From Methylobacillus flagellatus (GTDB lineage: Bacteria; Pseudomonadota; Gammaproteobacteria; Burkholderiales; Methylophilaceae), in the NCBI RefSeq assembly GCF_005502435.1, contig NZ_SCOU01000003.1, positions 469,321 through 533,320 on the forward strand: a stretch of 64,000 nt of DNA, written 5' to 3'. The position numbers and the translations under genes are program-made. Below, one piece after another: positions 9,418 to 22,930 of the stretch. The notes beneath the pieces were generated by a model. It was not told the origin of the DNA, did not search any database, and saw nothing but the letters and a program-made list of their open reading frames with translations. Each line of letters begins with the position of its first letter. Positions within the stretch are counted from its first letter, which is position 1.

Positions 9418-10152
9418 TTATTTTTTGCTGTTTTGGGCCTCGTTCATGGCCTGTTCGATGTCTTTTGCCGGGTAAGCGCCAAGCATGCGTTTGCCATTCG
9501 CGAACACCAGTGTCGGCGTGCTGCTGACGTTCAGTTTGCGTGCCAGCTCGGCCACTTTAGCGATCGGTGTATCGCAACTGGCGCTGGTTTTAGGCAGCTG
9601 GTTGTTGAATATCCAGTCGTTCCAGGCACGTGCGCGATCTGGTGCGCACCAGATCGCCTTGGATTTGTTGCTGGCGTCCGGGTGCAGTTGCTCCAGTGGA
9701 TACAGGAAGGTGTAGATGGTCACGTCATTGATCGCGCTCAGCTCGTTCTGCTCCAGGCGTTTGCAGAATGGGCAATCCGGGTCTGAGAACACCACCACTT
9801 TACGGCTGCCGTTACCTTTGACCACTTTGATGGCCTGCTCCAGCGGCAGGCTGGAGAAGTCCACGCGGGTCAGTTCTTCCATGCGTTCACTGGTCACATC
9901 ACGCTTGCTTTTCGGGTCGATCAGGCGGCCTTCGGCGATCATGAAGCTGAATTTCTCATCGGTGTAGACGATCTGGCCATTCAGGAACACTTCATACAAA
10001 CCGCCATAGCTGGTCTTCTTGATGCTGGCGATACTCACTTTCGGGTAAGTGGTTTCGATGGTCTTGCGCAGACTGGCCTCGTCCGCATGGGCTACGCCCA
10101 GAAACAGGCTGGCAGTGAAGAGAAGTCCGGTGAGTTTTGCCAATAGCAGCAT
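9418..10152 (-). CDS. dsbC: periplasmic thiol:disulfide isomerase DsbC
   Basis: DsbC isomerises wrong disulfides in periplasmic proteins. From the ATG at 10152, which has AAAGGA just upstream, the protein has 244 residues. A signal peptide ends at V-A-H-A. An N-terminal dimerisation domain is followed by a thioredoxin-fold domain with the active site C-P-F-C (Cys127, Cys130) and a cis-Pro loop S-S-T-P-T. A second Cys pair (W-C-A-P and A-S-C-D) is present as in the family. The gene ends the amgK-to-dsbC minus-strand run, 66 bases after the ubiquinone hydroxylase gene. Its substrate LptD is encoded nearby, although this LptD has few cysteines. Confidence 0.93.
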   Translation of the reverse strand: MLLLAKLTGLLFTASLFLGVAHADEASLRKTIETTYPKVSIASIKKTSYGGLYEVFLNGQIVYTDEKFSFMIAEGRLIDPKSKRDVTSERMEELTRVDFSSLPLEQAIKVVKGNGSRKVVVFSDPDCPFCKRLEQNELSAINDVTIYTFLYPLEQLHPDASNKSKAIWCAPDRARAWNDWIFNNQLPKTSASCDTPIAKVAELARKLNVSSTPTLVFANGKRMLGAYPAKDIEQAMNEAQNSKK

Positions 10153-10218
10153 GGCGTTTCCTTTATGGTTGAGTGTCATGGGGTTCGCAATCGATCAGTA
10201 TGTGGTTGAGGCGCTGGC

Positions 10219-11385
10219 TTAACGGCTGGCCTGGCGTATCAGTTGCTGCTTCAGCAGGCTGTACCGGTCGGTCAGTCGCAAGCCCTGATTGCGCAAAGTG
10301 CGCAGTGTAGGCCGCTCGCTGGCGAACAGGCTGAACAAGCCATGCGTCACCCAGCGCTGTGCGAGCATATCGGTTTTGCGGGCACGCTCATAGCGACGTA
10401 ACAGCATCAGATCAGCCAGGCTGCGCATCTTTTCGCGTTGGGCCAGGGTGTCGCATAGCGTGATCACATCACGAAACCCAAGGTTGACGCCCTGGCCGGC
10501 CAGCGGGTGGATGACATGCGCGGCATCGCCCACCAGCGCTAGTCCGGGCTGCACCAGAGCACTGGCCGTGCGCTGGTGCAGCGGGAAAGCGGCCGCGGGC
10601 GTCACCAGTGTCAGTTTGCCGAGCGACATGTCGCCTGCCGCTGCGACGAGCGTGGCCAGTTCTTCGTCTGTTGATTGCATCAAGCGATGCGCCTGCGCGC
10701 GATCACAGGACCACACCATGGAGATGTGTTGATCTGGCAAGGGCAGCCAGGCCAGGATGCCGTCCCGGCTGAACCATTGCCGCGCTGTATGTTGATGTGG
10801 CAATTCGCAACGGAAATTGGCGACCACGCCCAGTTGCTGATAATCATGCTCGCGCACTGAAATGCCGGCCTGGGTACGTAGCCAGGAATTGGCGCCGTCC
10901 GCGCCTGTCAGTAATGGCGCTTGCAGCAAGCTGCCATCTGCCAGTTGCAGGGTATTGATACCGTTGTCGCGTTTCAACCCCGTGGCATTAGCTGCGATCT
11001 GCTGTACGCCGCTATCGGTCAGGCGCTGGTTCAGGGCCTGTTGCAACTCGCGGTTCTCAACGATGCTGCACACATGCAACTGGTGTGCGTCATAAGCGCT
11101 GAAATGCAGAGCGGCGTCCAGGTCGTCGCCATACACGCGCATGTCCTGTACGTCGCAGACGCGCGCAGGGTTCAGCTCTGACCAGACTCCCAGGCTTTCC
11201 AACCAGTCCCGGTTGCCAGCACTGATGGCGTAGATGCGGCTGTCCCAGCCTGCCTCTGCCTGCGCTGGCGCGTGGGGCGCCGAGAGCAATGCGACACGCA
11301 GTGATAGCGCGTCCAGTGCCAGTGCACAGGCGCTGCCGACCAGGCCACCACCGATCACGACGACATCGAAATCGCGTGTGCTCAT
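10219..11385 (-). CDS. FAD-dependent ubiquinone-biosynthesis hydroxylase (UbiI/UbiF-like)
   Basis: A 388-residue flavoprotein monooxygenase of the UbiH/UbiF/UbiI/COQ6 family that hydroxylates the ubiquinone ring. Visible parts are the dinucleotide fold I-G-G-G-L-V-G-S (11-18), the D-G motif G-A-D-G-A-N-S (161-167), and the FAD-ribityl motif G-D-A-A-H with H-P-L-A-G-Q-G-V-N-L-G-F-R-D near 286-306. The G-D-A-A-H form is typical of UbiF/UbiI rather than UbiH. The ring position hydroxylated (C5 or C6) cannot be decided. The start overlaps the ubiH stop by four bases. Confidence 0.88.
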   Translation of the reverse strand: MSTRDFDVVVIGGGLVGSACALALDALSLRVALLSAPHAPAQAEAGWDSRIYAISAGNRDWLESLGVWSELNPARVCDVQDMRVYGDDLDAALHFSAYDAHQLHVCSIVENRELQQALNQRLTDSGVQQIAANATGLKRDNGINTLQLADGSLLQAPLLTGADGANSWLRTQAGISVREHDYQQLGVVANFRCELPHQHTARQWFSRDGILAWLPLPDQHISMVWSCDRAQAHRLMQSTDEELATLVAAAGDMSLGKLTLVTPAAAFPLHQRTASALVQPGLALVGDAAHVIHPLAGQGVNLGFRDVITLCDTLAQREKMRSLADLMLLRRYERARKTDMLAQRWVTHGLFSLFASERPTLRTLRNQGLRLTDRYSLLKQQLIRQASR

Positions 11386-12598
11386 CCCCGGCCTCCGAAG
11401 CTCATTTTTTCCACCAGATGCGCTTTGGCGGGCGGCACCAGATCCAGCAGTCCCAGCCCGGCCGCACGCAAGCTGGACAGACCGACGATATTGTTGTTGA
11501 ACAGCTTGACCAGAAAGTCGGTGAAACGCATGCCGCCCTGACTGTCGGTTTTGCGCAGTTCGCGGTAGCGTTCCAGCATGGCCTCGCTGCCGGGCTCTGC
11601 TCCTGTGCCCAGCAGTGAAGCGAGTGCCCAGGCGTCGCGCAAGCCGATGTTGAAACCTTGCCCGGCCACCGGGTGCATGGTTTGTGCGGCATTGCCGATC
11701 ACCACCAGATGCGGTGCCGTGACCGGTTTCAAGTGTGCGAGTCGCAGCGGAAAATTCAGGCGTTTGCCGACGTGCAGGAATTGTCCGACGCGATCACCGA
11801 AATTGGCATGCAGCTGTTGCAGGAACGCCGCATCGGAAAGTTGCAGCAGCTGGGCGACTTCATCCTGTTTGCCGGTCCACACCAGCGAGAAGTCGCGGGC
11901 GCCGTTGGGCAGCAGCGCCATCGGCCCGGCCGGGGTGAAGCGTTCGTAGGCGATGTTGCCATGCGGCAATTCGCATTGCACCTTGCTGACCAGGGCATCA
12001 TGGCCGTATTCCACGATTTCGCGCTGCATGCCGGGGATGTCGCCCAGGCTGCGTCCTCCATCGGCCAGCACGGCCAGGGCGCACTGCAGTTGCCTATCCT
12101 CATCCTGCTGACGGTAAGTCACTTGTGCATGGTTGGGGCCGGGCAGGATGGCGCTGGCCTCTGCCTGATAGTGCATAGCGATGCTGTCGCAGTTGGCGAT
12201 GGCGCGATCCAGCGCGGCACTCAATGCGCCGTAGGACAACACATAGCCCAGCGCGGGTTGGTCGTGTTCCTTGGCCTGCAGCAGCGTGCGCCCGAAGCTG
12301 CCGCGCTGCGAGATATGGATGGTGTTGATGGCTGTCGCCTGCGTGACCAGTTCGTCCCAGACGCCCAGCCGTTCCAGTATCAAACGGCTGCCGTAAGACA
12401 AGGCCAGTGCGCGCTGATCGGCATGTGCGGCGCCTTGGGCACGCGATTCCAGCACGGTGCTGGCGATGCCTTGTTGTTGCAAGGCCAGCGCCAGCGTGGC
12501 GCCTACCGGGCCGCCGCCTATGATGACGATGCGGTGAGGAGTATCAGTCGTGCTGCGGCTCATTGCTCGGTTTTCTGACTTGTTTTTTATGCACGGTT

Positions 12599-12602
<4 letters not shown>
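11382..12602 (-). CDS. ubiH: 2-octaprenyl-6-methoxyphenol hydroxylase UbiH
   Basis: UbiH hydroxylates C1 of the ubiquinone ring precursor. The protein has the FAD fold I-V-I-I-G-G-G-P-V-G near the N-terminus. In the ribityl-binding motif it reads G-N-A-A-Q-T-M-H-P-V-A-G-Q-G-F-N-I-G-L-R-D. The G-N-A-A-Q variant is what separates UbiH from UbiF/UbiI. Two starts compete. A GTG at 12602 overlaps the pepP TGA as GTGA and gives 406 residues. An ATG at 12563 gives 393 residues and a more typical N-terminus. The order pepP-ubiH-second hydroxylase is common in proteobacteria. Confidence 0.92.
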
Positions 12603-15662
<3,060 letters not shown>

Positions 15663-15738
15663 TGCCTAAACAGGCGATTTGTGCGATTTTAGCATCCATA
15701 AAAGAAACGCGCGCCCACACTTTCCGCCCCAGCCCCCA

Positions 15739-18162
15739 GTGAACAAACCTCTTAATTTTTTACTCCTGATTTCTTGTGTTCTGGCTCATGCGCCGGTGCG
15801 TGCTGCCAGTGATGCGGCTGATGAAACCGCGCGTCCGCGCGTCACCGAAGCCTCTACCGCCAATGCCATCGCTGCAGGCGGCGCGCTGATCGAAGCTGAC
15901 CGCATGGAATTCCGTATGGACCGCAGGCTGGATGCCATCGGCAATGCCGCCATCATCACTGATAACCAGCAGATCAGCGGTGATCGTATCCAGTACGAAG
16001 AGCTTAACGAAACCTTGCGCGTGATCGGCAATGCCCGCATCGAAGGTGGTGGCAGTGTGATCAAGGGCCCTGAGCTGCGCTTGAACATGGGCGATACGGT
16101 AGGCGAAATGAAGCAGCCTACCTTCTACTACAAGCCAGCAGCCCCGGCTGCTGTGAGCGCCTTGCCGCAGACGGCGACATCCAATGCCATACGCAGCAAC
16201 AGCCGTCCATTGCGTAATCGATTAACCAAGTCGGCGTATGATGATTCGAACAAGGGTTATCAGCCGCAACTGCGCACCGACACCACTGCGGCGTCGCGAG
16301 GGGATGCTGATGCGATGTTCTTCGAGGGGCAGAACAAGAAGCGTCTGACCAATGCCCGTTATACCACTTGCGAAGCAGGCGTGGATGATTGGTATATCCG
16401 TGCCAGCGAGATGGAGATCGATGATTTCAACAAGACCGGCACTGCACGCAATGCGCGTGTCGAGTTTCTGGGTGTGCCTATCCTGTATGCACCCAAGATC
16501 GATTTTTCCTTCCAGAACCTACGCAAGACTGGCCTGCTGGCACCATTGATCGGTACCACTACGCGCAGTGGCTTTGAAGTGCTGACGCCGTTCTACTGGA
16601 ACATCGCGCCTGGCATGGACGCTACGTTTGGTACGCGCTTGTTGAGTAAGCGTGGTTTGCAATACCAAGGTGAGTTCCGCTACATGGGCGAGACCTACCA
16701 AGGCGGTAACAATATCGAATACCTGCCCAGCGATACCAGCACCGGTGAGAATCGCTACTACGCCAAACTGCAACATCAGCAGGATTTCCTTAATGGCTGG
16801 AGTGCCGGGTATAGCCTGGAAAAAGTGTCGGACGACAATTATTTCTCCGAGCTGTCTACGCGCATCACCACCACCAGCCGGGTCAACCTGGCACAACAAG
16901 CTTCGCTGAATTATGCAGACGATGTCTGGGACTTCAACTTGCTGGTGCAGCGCTATCAAACGCTGGGACAGCGTACATTCCCGTATGAGCGCTTGCCACA
17001 GTTGACCTTGAACGGCACCAAGGATTGGGAGGTGGGTGATCGTTATGTCAACACCAACCTCTATACTCAGTGGGTCAGCTTCAATCGCAGCGAGAGTCAG
17101 CCTAACTTTCTGGCGACCCCCAATGGCAACTTGGTCACTGGTGTCACCGGGCGTCGTTTCACGGCATATCCTAGTGTGAGCATCCCATTCACGCGGCCTT
17201 ATGGCTACATCACGCCCAAATTCGGCGTACATCACACCAGCTATCAGCTGGACAACACGGATTTCACGCTGAATGGCGTGAATGGGGAATATCAGTCCGG
17301 CACGCGCACCTTGCCGATCTTCAGTCTAGACAGTGGGCTTTATTACGAGCGTAATACACGTATCGTCAAGAACAGCTACACGCAGACGCTGGAGCCGCGT
17401 CTGTACTATGTGTATATCCCTAATCGTGACCAGTCGGCCATTCCGATCTTCGATACCGCACTGGCCGACTTGAATACCAGTTCCCTGTTTCAGGAGAACC
17501 AGTTCACCGGCAACGACCGGATCAATAACGCCAACCAACTGACCATGGCAGTCACCACCCGCATGCTGGACGCTAGAACGGGTGATCAGCGTTTTGCCGC
17601 TACCTTGGGGCAGCGTTTCAATTTCACCGAACAGCGAGTCGGCCTGCCAGGGGCCAATCTGCGTCGCGGAGATAGCTCGGATATCGTCGCTGCAGTGACA
17701 GCAAAACTGTTGAGCAAGTGGAATGTCGATGCGGCATGGCAGTACAACACCTATGACGCAGAGTTGGTCCGATCCAATATCGGCATGCGCTACAACCCCG
17801 AGCCTGGCAAGGTCATGAACCTGAGTTACCGTTATACTGCCGACTTGCTGGACCAGATCAACGTGTCCGGCCAGTGGCCATTGAGTCCGCGCTGGTATGG
17901 TCTGGGCCGCTATAATTACTCGCTGGAAGAGCACAGCCCGATCGAGGGTCTGGCAGGCCTCGAGTATGACGCTGGTTGTTGGCAGGCACGCACGGTATTG
18001 CAGCGTGTTTCGACAGCGACGGCAGATGCCAACTATGCTTTCTTCTTTCAACTCGAACTGGGCGGACTGGCCTCCATCGGTGCCAGCCCGATGCGATATC
18101 TGGAACGCGGGATCCCAGGCTATACCCGCTCGGGCGAGATCCAGAGCAGCGTGACACCTTAA
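15739..18162 (+). CDS. lptD: LPS-assembly outer-membrane protein LptD
   Basis: LptD is the outer-membrane beta-barrel that, plugged by LptE, inserts LPS in the outer leaflet. The start chosen is GTG 15739, giving 807 residues with a signal peptide [11 protein letters not shown] ending at V-R-A-A. It then has a periplasmic OstA/LptA-like domain (about 50-140) and a long barrel rich in alternating aromatic residues. The mature part shows only two cysteines, Y-T-T-C and D-A-G-C-W, matching the second and fourth cysteines of the E. coli protein. A TTG at 15679 would add 20 unlikely residues. It heads lptD-surA-pdxA-rsmA-adk. Confidence 0.95.
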   Translation: MNKPLNFLLLISCVLAHAPVRAASDAADETARPRVTEASTANAIAAGGALIEADRMEFRMDRRLDAIGNAAIITDNQQISGDRIQYEELNETLRVIGNARIEGGGSVIKGPELRLNMGDTVGEMKQPTFYYKPAAPAAVSALPQTATSNAIRSNSRPLRNRLTKSAYDDSNKGYQPQLRTDTTAASRGDADAMFFEGQNKKRLTNARYTTCEAGVDDWYIRASEMEIDDFNKTGTARNARVEFLGVPILYAPKIDFSFQNLRKTGLLAPLIGTTTRSGFEVLTPFYWNIAPGMDATFGTRLLSKRGLQYQGEFRYMGETYQGGNNIEYLPSDTSTGENRYYAKLQHQQDFLNGWSAGYSLEKVSDDNYFSELSTRITTTSRVNLAQQASLNYADDVWDFNLLVQRYQTLGQRTFPYERLPQLTLNGTKDWEVGDRYVNTNLYTQWVSFNRSESQPNFLATPNGNLVTGVTGRRFTAYPSVSIPFTRPYGYITPKFGVHHTSYQLDNTDFTLNGVNGEYQSGTRTLPIFSLDSGLYYERNTRIVKNSYTQTLEPRLYYVYIPNRDQSAIPIFDTALADLNTSSLFQENQFTGNDRINNANQLTMAVTTRMLDARTGDQRFAATLGQRFNFTEQRVGLPGANLRRGDSSDIVAAVTAKLLSKWNVDAAWQYNTYDAELVRSNIGMRYNPEPGKVMNLSYRYTADLLDQINVSGQWPLSPRWYGLGRYNYSLEEHSPIEGLAGLEYDAGCWQARTVLQRVSTATADANYAFFFQLELGGLASIGASPMRYLERGIPGYTRSGEIQSSVTP

Positions 18163-18173
18163 AGAGAATTCCC

Positions 18174-19472
18174 ATGACTTATCTTCGTTTTATCCTCGGC
18201 AGCCTGCTGCTGATCGCCTCCTATATTCAGCCTGTTCAAGCGGCGGATATCGTCAAACTGGATCGCATCGTGGCGGTGGTGGACAACGGTGTCATCACCG
18301 AGCGTGAGTTGACTGACCGGATCCGCACCTTAAGCGCGCAGATCGAGAAACAAGGCGGGAAGCTGCCTCCACAAGATGTGCTGCAGAAACAAATCCTGGA
18401 ACGCCTCATCAACGACAGCCTGCTGCTGCAATATGCGGCCCAGACCGGCTTGCGTGTGGATGACGGCCAGCTCGACAAGACCATAGAACGTATCGCTAAC
18501 CAGAACCAGCTCACCGTGCAGGAGTTCCGCAAGACCTTGGAAGATGATGGCTTGAGCTTCCGGAAATTCCGCGAGGACATCCGCAGCGAGATCATCATCG
18601 CGCGTCTGCGTGAGCGCGAGGTGGAGAACCGTATCAACGTCACCGAGGCGGAGGTCGACAACTTCCTTACCACGCAGTCCAGCCGCAAAGAGACCGACGA
18701 ATACGACCTGTCCCATATTCTGGTGCGTGTCCCTGATGACAGTTCCACGCAGGCATTGCAGCAGCTGAAAGCCAAGATCGATCTGGCCATGAGCAAGCTC
18801 AACTCGGGTGTGAGCTTTGGTGAAGTGTCGGCCACCTATTCGGATGCGCCGAATGCGCTCGAAGGTGGCGACCTGGGCTGGAAGCCTTCCAGCCAGTTGC
18901 CTGAGCTGTTCCTGAATGCCGTGCAGACCTTGCAGGCGGGCCAGACGACGGCAGTGCTGCGCAGCCCTAATGGATTCCATATCCTGCGTGTCAATGCGCG
19001 GCGTGGCGGTACTTCCCCGCTGGTGGTGCAGCAGACACATGTGCGCCATATCCTGATCAAGCTCAGTGAAGTGGTTTCCGAAACCGAAGGCCGCAGACGT
19101 GCGCTGCTATTGAAAGAGCGTCTGGATAATGGCGTTGATTTTGCCGAGGTGGCCAAGGTCAATTCCGAGGACAGTACGGCGGTGAGTGGCGGCGATCTGG
19201 GCTGGGTCAACCCGGGTGATACCGTCCCACCGTTCGAGCAAGCCATGAATGCACTGGCCATCAAGCAGATCAGTGAGCCAGTCCGCAGTCCGTTCGGTTG
19301 GCACATCATTCAGGTGCTGGAGCGCCGTCAGCAGGATATGACGCGTGAAGCTGGCCGCATCAAGGCGCGTCAGGAGATCCGCTCGCGTAAGGCGGAGGAA
19401 GCTTATCAGGAGTGGGTGCGTGAACTGCGTGACCGCGCCTACGTGGAAATGCGTCTGGAAGACAAGTTCTAA
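18174..19472 (+). CDS. surA: periplasmic peptidyl-prolyl isomerase and OMP chaperone SurA
   Basis: SurA escorts unfolded outer-membrane proteins, LptD among them, across the periplasm. The ATG at 18174, with AAAGAG upstream, gives 432 residues with a signal peptide ending P-V-Q-A-A. The order is a SurA N-terminal domain (about 30-150), then two parvulin domains. Each parvulin begins H-I-L-(V/I) and contains G-G-D-L-G-W and the closing F-G-W-H-I-I-Q-V-L or equivalent, and a helical tail follows. It lies 11 bases after lptD, so client and chaperone are co-expressed. Confidence 0.96.
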   Translation: MTYLRFILGSLLLIASYIQPVQAADIVKLDRIVAVVDNGVITERELTDRIRTLSAQIEKQGGKLPPQDVLQKQILERLINDSLLLQYAAQTGLRVDDGQLDKTIERIANQNQLTVQEFRKTLEDDGLSFRKFREDIRSEIIIARLREREVENRINVTEAEVDNFLTTQSSRKETDEYDLSHILVRVPDDSSTQALQQLKAKIDLAMSKLNSGVSFGEVSATYSDAPNALEGGDLGWKPSSQLPELFLNAVQTLQAGQTTAVLRSPNGFHILRVNARRGGTSPLVVQQTHVRHILIKLSEVVSETEGRRRALLLKERLDNGVDFAEVAKVNSEDSTAVSGGDLGWVNPGDTVPPFEQAMNALAIKQISEPVRSPFGWHIIQVLERRQQDMTREAGRIKARQEIRSRKAEEAYQEWVRELRDRAYVEMRLEDKF

Positions 19473-19485
19473 GCTGGTTTACGTG

Positions 19486-20496
19486 GTGAACCTTCCCCCC
19501 CTTATCGCTCTCACGGCCGGCGAGCCGGCTGGCATCGGGCCGGACCTGTGTGTAGCATTGGCGCAACAGCCTTTCGCCGCACAGATCGTGGTGATTGCCG
19601 ATCAGCACATGCTAGTGGCGCGTGCCCAGCAGCTAGGCTTGCCCTTACAGATCACCTCTTATGATGGTCCGCAGTCCGCAGTGCTGCACTCAAGCCATGC
19701 CGGCAACGGTACCCTGTTGGTTCAGCATGTTCCGGCAGGCCATCATGTTGTTGCAGGGAGGCTGGAGGCAGGCAACAGCCAATATGTACTGCAAACCTTG
19801 CGTGCTGCAGTGGCGGGTTGTGTCAGCGGAGCATTCGCTGCCATGGTAACTGCGCCGGTCCACAAAGGCGTGATCAACGATGCAGGCATCGCCTTCACCG
19901 GGCACACCGAATACCTGGCCGAGCAGACCGATACCGACGAAGTGGTCATGATGCTGGTGGGCGGCGGCATGCGCGTCGCGCTGGCCACGCGTCATCTACC
20001 ATTGACAGAGGTCAGTGCCGCCATCACTCCGGCCGGGCTGGAGCGTACCCTGCGTATCCTGCATGCCGATCTGGTGCACCGTTTTGGCATCGCAAAGCCA
20101 CGTATTCTGGTGGCCGGACTCAATCCGCATGCAGGCGAAGGTGGTTATCTGGGGATGGAAGAGATCACCACCATCGCGCCGGTGCTGGAAAAGCTGCGTG
20201 CTGAAGGCGTGCAGCTAATGGGACCGCTGCCAGCGGATACCCTGTTCGCACCACATAACCTCAGCAAAGGCGATTGCGTGCTGGCCATGTACCATGACCA
20301 GGGCTTGCCGGTACTCAAGCACGCCAGCTTCGGTGGCGGCGTGAACGTCACGCTGGGCTTGCCTATCATCCGCACCTCGGTCGATCATGGCACGGCGCTG
20401 GATCTGGCTGGCACGGGCAAGGCCGATGCTGGCAGCCTGTATGCAGCTATCCATCTTGCTATCGAGCTGGCACTTAGTCGGCCGCGATCCGCTTAA
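19486..20496 (+). CDS. pdxA: 4-hydroxythreonine-4-phosphate dehydrogenase PdxA
   Basis: PdxA oxidises 4-phosphohydroxy-L-threonine in pyridoxal phosphate synthesis. The protein is about 336 residues and begins with A-L-T-A-G-E-P-A-G-I-G-P. It has G-H-T-E-Y-L-A (near 140), L-N-P-H-A-G-E-G-G, M-Y-H-D-Q-G-L-P and T-S-V-D-H-G-T-A-L-D-L-A-G-T-G, which include the metal-binding histidines. No ATG fits. Two GTGs (19483, 19486) lie 11-14 bases after the surA stop, and I choose the second because AAGCTGG sits eight bases ahead. A run of seven C's follows at codons 4-6. Confidence 0.94.
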   Translation: MNLPPLIALTAGEPAGIGPDLCVALAQQPFAAQIVVIADQHMLVARAQQLGLPLQITSYDGPQSAVLHSSHAGNGTLLVQHVPAGHHVVAGRLEAGNSQYVLQTLRAAVAGCVSGAFAAMVTAPVHKGVINDAGIAFTGHTEYLAEQTDTDEVVMMLVGGGMRVALATRHLPLTEVSAAITPAGLERTLRILHADLVHRFGIAKPRILVAGLNPHAGEGGYLGMEEITTIAPVLEKLRAEGVQLMGPLPADTLFAPHNLSKGDCVLAMYHDQGLPVLKHASFGGGVNVTLGLPIIRTSVDHGTALDLAGTGKADAGSLYAAIHLAIELALSRPRSA

Positions 20497-20590
20497 AAAT
20501 TACCATGAAATGTTCAGCTATAAAGCGTTTTAGTTTCGGCATCACGGGCTGTGCCCATGAGCCTGCACTGAAACGCCAGGAACTGTGTCT

Positions 20591-22037
<1,447 letters not shown>

Positions 22038-22058
22038 TTGACGACCATGCTGAAAATC

Positions 22059-22086
22059 AAAAAAGCCCGCAGCTGCGGGCTTTTTT
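22059..22086. terminator. bidirectional rho-independent terminator between adk and the oxygenase-like gene
   Basis: The perfect palindrome GCCCGCAGCTGCGGGC (22065-22080) is flanked by six A's on the left and six T's on the right. It serves convergent genes on both strands. Confidence 0.92.
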
Positions 22087-22101
22087 GTTCCTCCCTGCTG
22101 G

Positions 22102-22776
22102 TCAGGCTTTGATGTTGCGTACCCGTCTTAGCGGGAATACGCTCTCTTTCTTGGCATCGATGCGATTGACGAAGAACACTTGTGCCAGGCGGCTGTCCTG
22201 CAGCGTCTTGCCAAAGAAGCGATTGGCGGCATGGAAGGTGTCACCCTCGTAAACGATCAGGGAGTTGTACACATTGTTGACTCGCACTATTTCGTCGAAC
22301 ATGCGGTGATAATCTTCGCGCATCACCTTGTGCTTCTGGCGGAATAAGGTGTCATTTTCCTTGATCGCCTGCGCATAAGCGGCTTCATCGAAATGCCGGT
22401 TCTTTTTGAACAGCGAGGTGCCGGAGTCGGGCTCGGGTTCCGGGTTGAGGTAAAGCACAGCAGCCAGAATGGTGTTGTTGTCAGTGTGGATCACGCCACG
22501 GCCATACTCCTCGGTCACGCTCTGAAAGCTGGTGGAGATCAGCCAGCGCATGTGGTCCAATTCCGGATTATGGAACAGGGAGATCAGCTTGGCGCTGACC
22601 TTCTCGAACAGTTTGCGATCCAGGTCCAGCAGCTCTTTGGTGCGCGAGCCTGGAAACACATAATTGATGTTGGGGATCTCGTGGCAGAACTTGTAGTCCT
22701 GTGCCAGTGCGAATTTGCGTATCGCATCCGGGTCTTCGTAAAAGTTCTCTACCACGGTCACTGGATAGTAGTTCAT
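22102..22776 (-). CDS. predicted Fe(II)/2-oxoglutarate oxygenase-like protein (DUF6445 type)
   Basis: A 224-residue soluble protein with no signal peptide. I read a double-stranded beta-helix oxygenase pattern: H-T-D in G-V-I-H-T-D-N-N near residue 117, a strand A-A-V-L-Y-L-N-P, a second His in D-T-F-H-A-A-N-R-F-F-G, and an Arg in L-A-Q-V-F-F-V-N-R-I. That fits an H-x-D...H facial triad with a 2-oxoglutarate-binding Arg. The substrate is unknown. It stands alone between adk and leuS, divergent from leuS and closed by the shared terminator. Assignment rests on motif reading only. Confidence 0.6.
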   Translation of the reverse strand: MNYYPVTVVENFYEDPDAIRKFALAQDYKFCHEIPNINYVFPGSRTKELLDLDRKLFEKVSAKLISLFHNPELDHMRWLISTSFQSVTEEYGRGVIHTDNNTILAAVLYLNPEPEPDSGTSLFKKNRHFDEAAYAQAIKENDTLFRQKHKVMREDYHRMFDEIVRVNNVYNSLIVYEGDTFHAANRFFGKTLQDSRLAQVFFVNRIDAKKESVFPLRRVRNIKA

Positions 22777-22930
22777 CGGCGGTTCTCGGCTGTTGATGCG
22801 TGTGCAGACCAGACTATAGCGAGCTAATCCGCCCTTGGGTAGCTCTCTACCGCAGCATGTGGGAAAACACCGGCTCAGCCTTCGCGGTATAATCGTTTTT
22901 TCATTGAAAACTCAAGAATCCAAGCCCGCC

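Noticed and set aside
11658..12578. Long plus-strand frame opposite ubiH
   Set aside because: Shadow of a GC-rich gene. No signature.
22835..22930. 32-residue N-terminal extension of LeuRS
   Set aside because: It would lie across the putative TATAAT, and the normal family start is the ATG at 22931.
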